From JACJWR01 sp964627505 (lineage in GTDB: Bacteria; Actinomycetota; Actinomycetes; S36-B12; UBA10799): a stretch of DNA of 7,368 bases. Within the stretch, counting starts at the first letter, position 1. Every line of letters starts with the position of its first letter. Below are positions 5,304-7,368 of the stretch, one piece after another. The stretch spans positions 1-7,368 of the forward strand of contig CAZVKB010000133.1 in the NCBI GenBank assembly GCA_964627505.1. The letters are read 5' to 3'. The notes under the pieces were generated by a model, which did no database searches, had not been told where the DNA came from, and was given only the letters and a program-made list of their open reading frames with translations. Both the position numbers and the translations under genes were made by a program.

Positions 5304-7368
5304 CGAATGCCTCCACGGCGGTTAACGTTTTTGATCATGAAGTGCTGGATGTCTGCAAGCATGGCGTCGTCCGCATTCCCGGCGCGCCGGTGCCAGACGC
5401 CTTCGGCGTCGAGGTCCCACGCAGCAGTGCCAGGGTCAAATGCAAGGTCGAACATTTCGTTGATCGTCTCCACGTGACTTGGTGCGGCCAATGACACCAA
5501 CGTCTCAACCCGCCGATCCAGATTTCGATGCATCAAGTCCGCCGAGCCAATCCACACCTCGGGTGCGCCGGCGTTGGCGAACTCATATGCCCGCGAGTGT
5601 TCCAGGAATTGCCCGAGGATGCTACGCACGCGGATGTTCTCGCTCATTCCAGGCACCCCGGGGCGCACCGCACAGATGCCGCGCACCCAGACATCCACAG
5701 GTACCCCAACCTGCGAGGCGTGATAGAGCGCATCGATGATTTGCTCGTCCACGATCGAGTTGCACTTGAATCGGATGCGGGCCGGCCGGCCCGCTTGATG
5801 ATTGGCCACTTCCCGCTGGATGCGTTCGATCAAGCCGGTCCGGATACTGTGCGGCGCGACCAGCAGCCGCTGGTAGGAGGTGTTCATCGAGTAGCCCGAC
5901 AGCTGGTTGAACAGGTTGGCGATGTCCTCGCCGACTGCGGGATCCGTGGTGAGAATCCCGAGATCCTCGTAGAGCCGAGCGGTCTTCGGGTGGTAGTTCC
6001 CAGTGCCGATGTGGCAGTAGCGACGCAGCCGGTCCCCGTCGTCGCGCACCACCATCGACAGTTTGCAGTGCGTCTTCAAGCCCACCAACCCGTACACCAC
6101 ATGCACCCCGGCACGTTCCAGTTTGCGCGCCCAACTGATGTTGGCTTCCTCGTCGAAGCGAGCTTTGATCTCCACCAGCGCGAGTACCTGCTTGCCCTGG
6201 TGGGCGGCGTCGATGAGGGCGTCGATGATCGGGGAATCGCCGGAAGTGCGATAGAGCGTCTGCTTGATCGCCAACACCTTGGAGTCGGCCGCCGCCTGCT
6301 CCAAAAATCGCTGCACAGACGTCGAGAAGGAATCGTAGGGGTGGTGCAGCAGCACCTCTTTGTCGCGCATGGCATCGAGCACATCTGGGGCTTTGGCGGT
6401 CTCCACCTCGGCCAGTTCGATGCTGGTCTTGGGGATGAACGGGGGATCCTTGAGGTCCTCCCGATCCAGACCCACGACGTCCCACAGTCCGGTGAGATCC
6501 AACGGCCAGGGCAGGCGGAACACTTCTTGTTCACTCACCCCGAGTTCGCGCACCAGCAGGTCCAACACGTGGGCGGAGATGCTTTCCACGACTTCCAGCC
6601 GGACCGGTGGCCCGAAGCGGCGACGCATGAGTTCCCGCTCCAAAGCTTTCAGCAGGTTTTCCGCGTCGTCTTCTTCCACCTCCACGTCTTCGTTGCGGGT
6701 GACCCGGAAAGAATGGTGCTCCAGCACCTCCATGCCTGGGAACAGTTGCCCGAGGTGGGCGGCGATGATGTCCTCCAGCGGCAGGAACCGGGAACTGCCC
6801 ACGTGCACGAACCGCGTCATCAGCGGCGGTACCTTGACGCGCGCAAAAAGTTCCGTACCGGTCTGCGGATTGCGCACCACCACGGCGAGGTTCAACGACA
6901 GACCCGAGATGTAGGGGAAGGGGTGCGCCGGATCCACGGCCAGCGGGGTCAGGACGGGGTAGATCTTGTCTCGGAACAACAGCGCGGCTTCCGCCCGTTC
7001 CGAATCGGTGAGTTCCACCCAGCGCACCAATTCAATGCCTTCGTCAGCCAGTTCCGGCCGGATCACGTCGCGAAAACAGGCGGCCTGCCGAACCATCAGA
7101 TGGTGGGTGGCATCCAGCACGGCGTCGTGCACCTCACGCGGCAACAGCCCGCTGGCCGCTCGGACGGCGATCCCGGTGTTGATTCGACGCTTGAGGCCAG
7201 CCACCCGCACCATGTAAAACTCGTCGAGGTTGCTTGAAAAGATGGCCAGGAACTTGGCCCGCTCCAGCAGTGGCAACCGGGTGTCTTCAGCCAACTCCAG
7301 AACCCGCTGATTGAACGCCAGCCACGACAACTCTCGGTCGATGAAACGGCCGGTCGGGAGTTCCTCCG
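5300..7368 (-). CDS. ppk: Polyphosphate kinase 1 (5' end beyond right edge)
   Basis: Ppk1 reversibly transfers the terminal phosphate of ATP onto a growing inorganic polyphosphate chain. The visible 688 residues begin EELPTGRFIDRELSWLAFN, the typical Ppk1 N-terminal helix, so the reading frame is open past the TTG at 7330 and the true start lies outside the window. Counting from the first full codon, the N-domain carries SSNLDEFYMVRV (44-55). The catalytic half has IKQTLYRTS (367-375) and EIKARFDEEANI (399-410). The phosphorylated histidine is H452 in CHIGTGNYHPKT (codon 6013-6011), and the second catalytic histidine is H590 in FLEHSR (codon 5599-5597), equivalent to H435 and H592 of E. coli Ppk. 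All four domains are present, so the enzyme should be active. The stop overlaps the CYTH-CHAD start by 4 bp. Its promoter is not visible. Confidence 0.97.
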   Translation of the reverse strand, partial: EELPTGRFIDRELSWLAFNQRVLELAEDTRLPLLERAKFLAIFSSNLDEFYMVRVAGLKRRINTGIAVRAASGLLPREVHDAVLDATHHLMVRQAACFRDVIRPELADEGIELVRWVELTDSERAEAALLFRDKIYPVLTPLAVDPAHPFPYISGLSLNLAVVVRNPQTGTELFARVKVPPLMTRFVHVGSSRFLPLEDIIAAHLGQLFPGMEVLEHHSFRVTRNEDVEVEEDDAENLLKALERELMRRRFGPPVRLEVVESISAHVLDLLVRELGVSEQEVFRLPWPLDLTGLWDVVGLDREDLKDPPFIPKTSIELAEVETAKAPDVLDAMRDKEVLLHHPYDSFSTSVQRFLEQAAADSKVLAIKQTLYRTSGDSPIIDALIDAAHQGKQVLALVEIKARFDEEANISWARKLERAGVHVVYGLVGLKTHCKLSMVVRDDGDRLRRYCHIGTGNYHPKTARLYEDLGILTTDPAVGEDIANLFNQLSGYSMNTSYQRLLVAPHSIRTGLIERIQREVANHQAGRPARIRFKCNSIVDEQIIDALYHASQVGVPVDVWVRGICAVRPGVPGMSENIRVRSILGQFLEHSRAYEFANAGAPEVWIGSADLMHRNLDRRVETLVSLAAPSHVETINEMFDLAFDPGTAAWDLDAEGVWHRRAGNADDAMLADIQHFMIKNVNRRGGIR
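5310..5314 (-). promoter_or_regulatory. Ribosome binding site of the CYTH-CHAD gene inside ppk
   Basis: GGAGG on the minus strand, 6 nt before the GTG at 5303, embedded in the codons for the last residues of Ppk. It decides the GTG start, which otherwise has no ATG support before the ExExK signature. Confidence 0.75.

Noticed and set aside
5528..7237. 569-codon open frame on the plus strand opposite ppk
   Set aside because: It lies wholly antisense to an unmistakable ppk with all catalytic motifs. Its translation is rich in His, Arg and Gln with no recognisable domain, as expected of a stop-poor shadow frame in G+C-rich DNA.
5300..7330. Taking the TTG at 7330 as the ppk start
   Set aside because: The open frame continues upstream to the window edge and encodes TGRFIDRELSWLAFN, the conserved Ppk1 N-terminal segment, so the gene is simply cut by the window.

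Overview
The window is a compact, single-strand (minus) piece of an actinobacterial (Actinomycetota) chromosome devoted to phosphate and polyphosphate. The organism call rests on the high G+C content, GTG start codons, strong GGAGG-type ribosome binding sites, a Ser/Gly-rich lipoprotein PstS of the Streptomyces/Mycobacterium kind, and the gene order ppk / CYTH-CHAD / mutT1-like / pstS / pstC / pstA. As I recall it, that order resembles the ppk-to-pst region of Streptomyces. I cannot name a genus from the sequence.

Layout in the direction of transcription (right to left): ppk (polyphosphate kinase 1; its 5' end lies beyond the right edge) runs to 5300. It overlaps by 4 bp (GTGA) a CYTH-CHAD gene (5303-3696), which is followed after 3 nt by a Nudix plus histidine-phosphatase gene of the MutT1 family (3692-2778). 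A 192-bp intergenic region (2777-2586) has no visible intrinsic terminator. It carries a cluster of GTTC words in one orientation, including three abutting 11-nt units that resemble an actinobacterial PHO box, plus a weak promoter candidate. Next come pstS (2585-1482, GTG start, lipoprotein), an 82-bp gap with a perfect 16-bp stem-loop, pstC (1398-406), and pstA (409 to the left edge, ATGA overlap with pstC). pstB and phoU would be expected to the left, outside the window.

How the genes fit together: PstS captures phosphate at the outer face of the membrane, and PstC/PstA form the channel of the ABC importer. Imported phosphate feeds ATP synthesis, and Ppk polymerises the terminal phosphate of ATP into polyphosphate. 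The CYTH-CHAD protein has a triphosphate-tunnel domain and a polyphosphate-binding helical domain, so it probably binds or processes polyphosphate or short phosphate chains. The MutT1-like protein removes phosphates from (damaged) nucleoside triphosphates or dinucleoside polyphosphates. Tight spacing suggests ppk, CYTH-CHAD and mutT1 are co-translated. The PHO-box-like region suggests pstSCA also has its own phosphate-starvation promoter. The pstS-pstC hairpin is a likely means of making more PstS than permease.

I see no mobile elements, CRISPR, tRNA or rRNA, and no gene on the plus strand. The gene content is a known actinobacterial neighbourhood, not an obviously new system. The points most worth a second look are the regulatory DNA in front of pstS, the pstS-pstC stem-loop, and the physical coupling of Ppk with a CYTH-CHAD protein.
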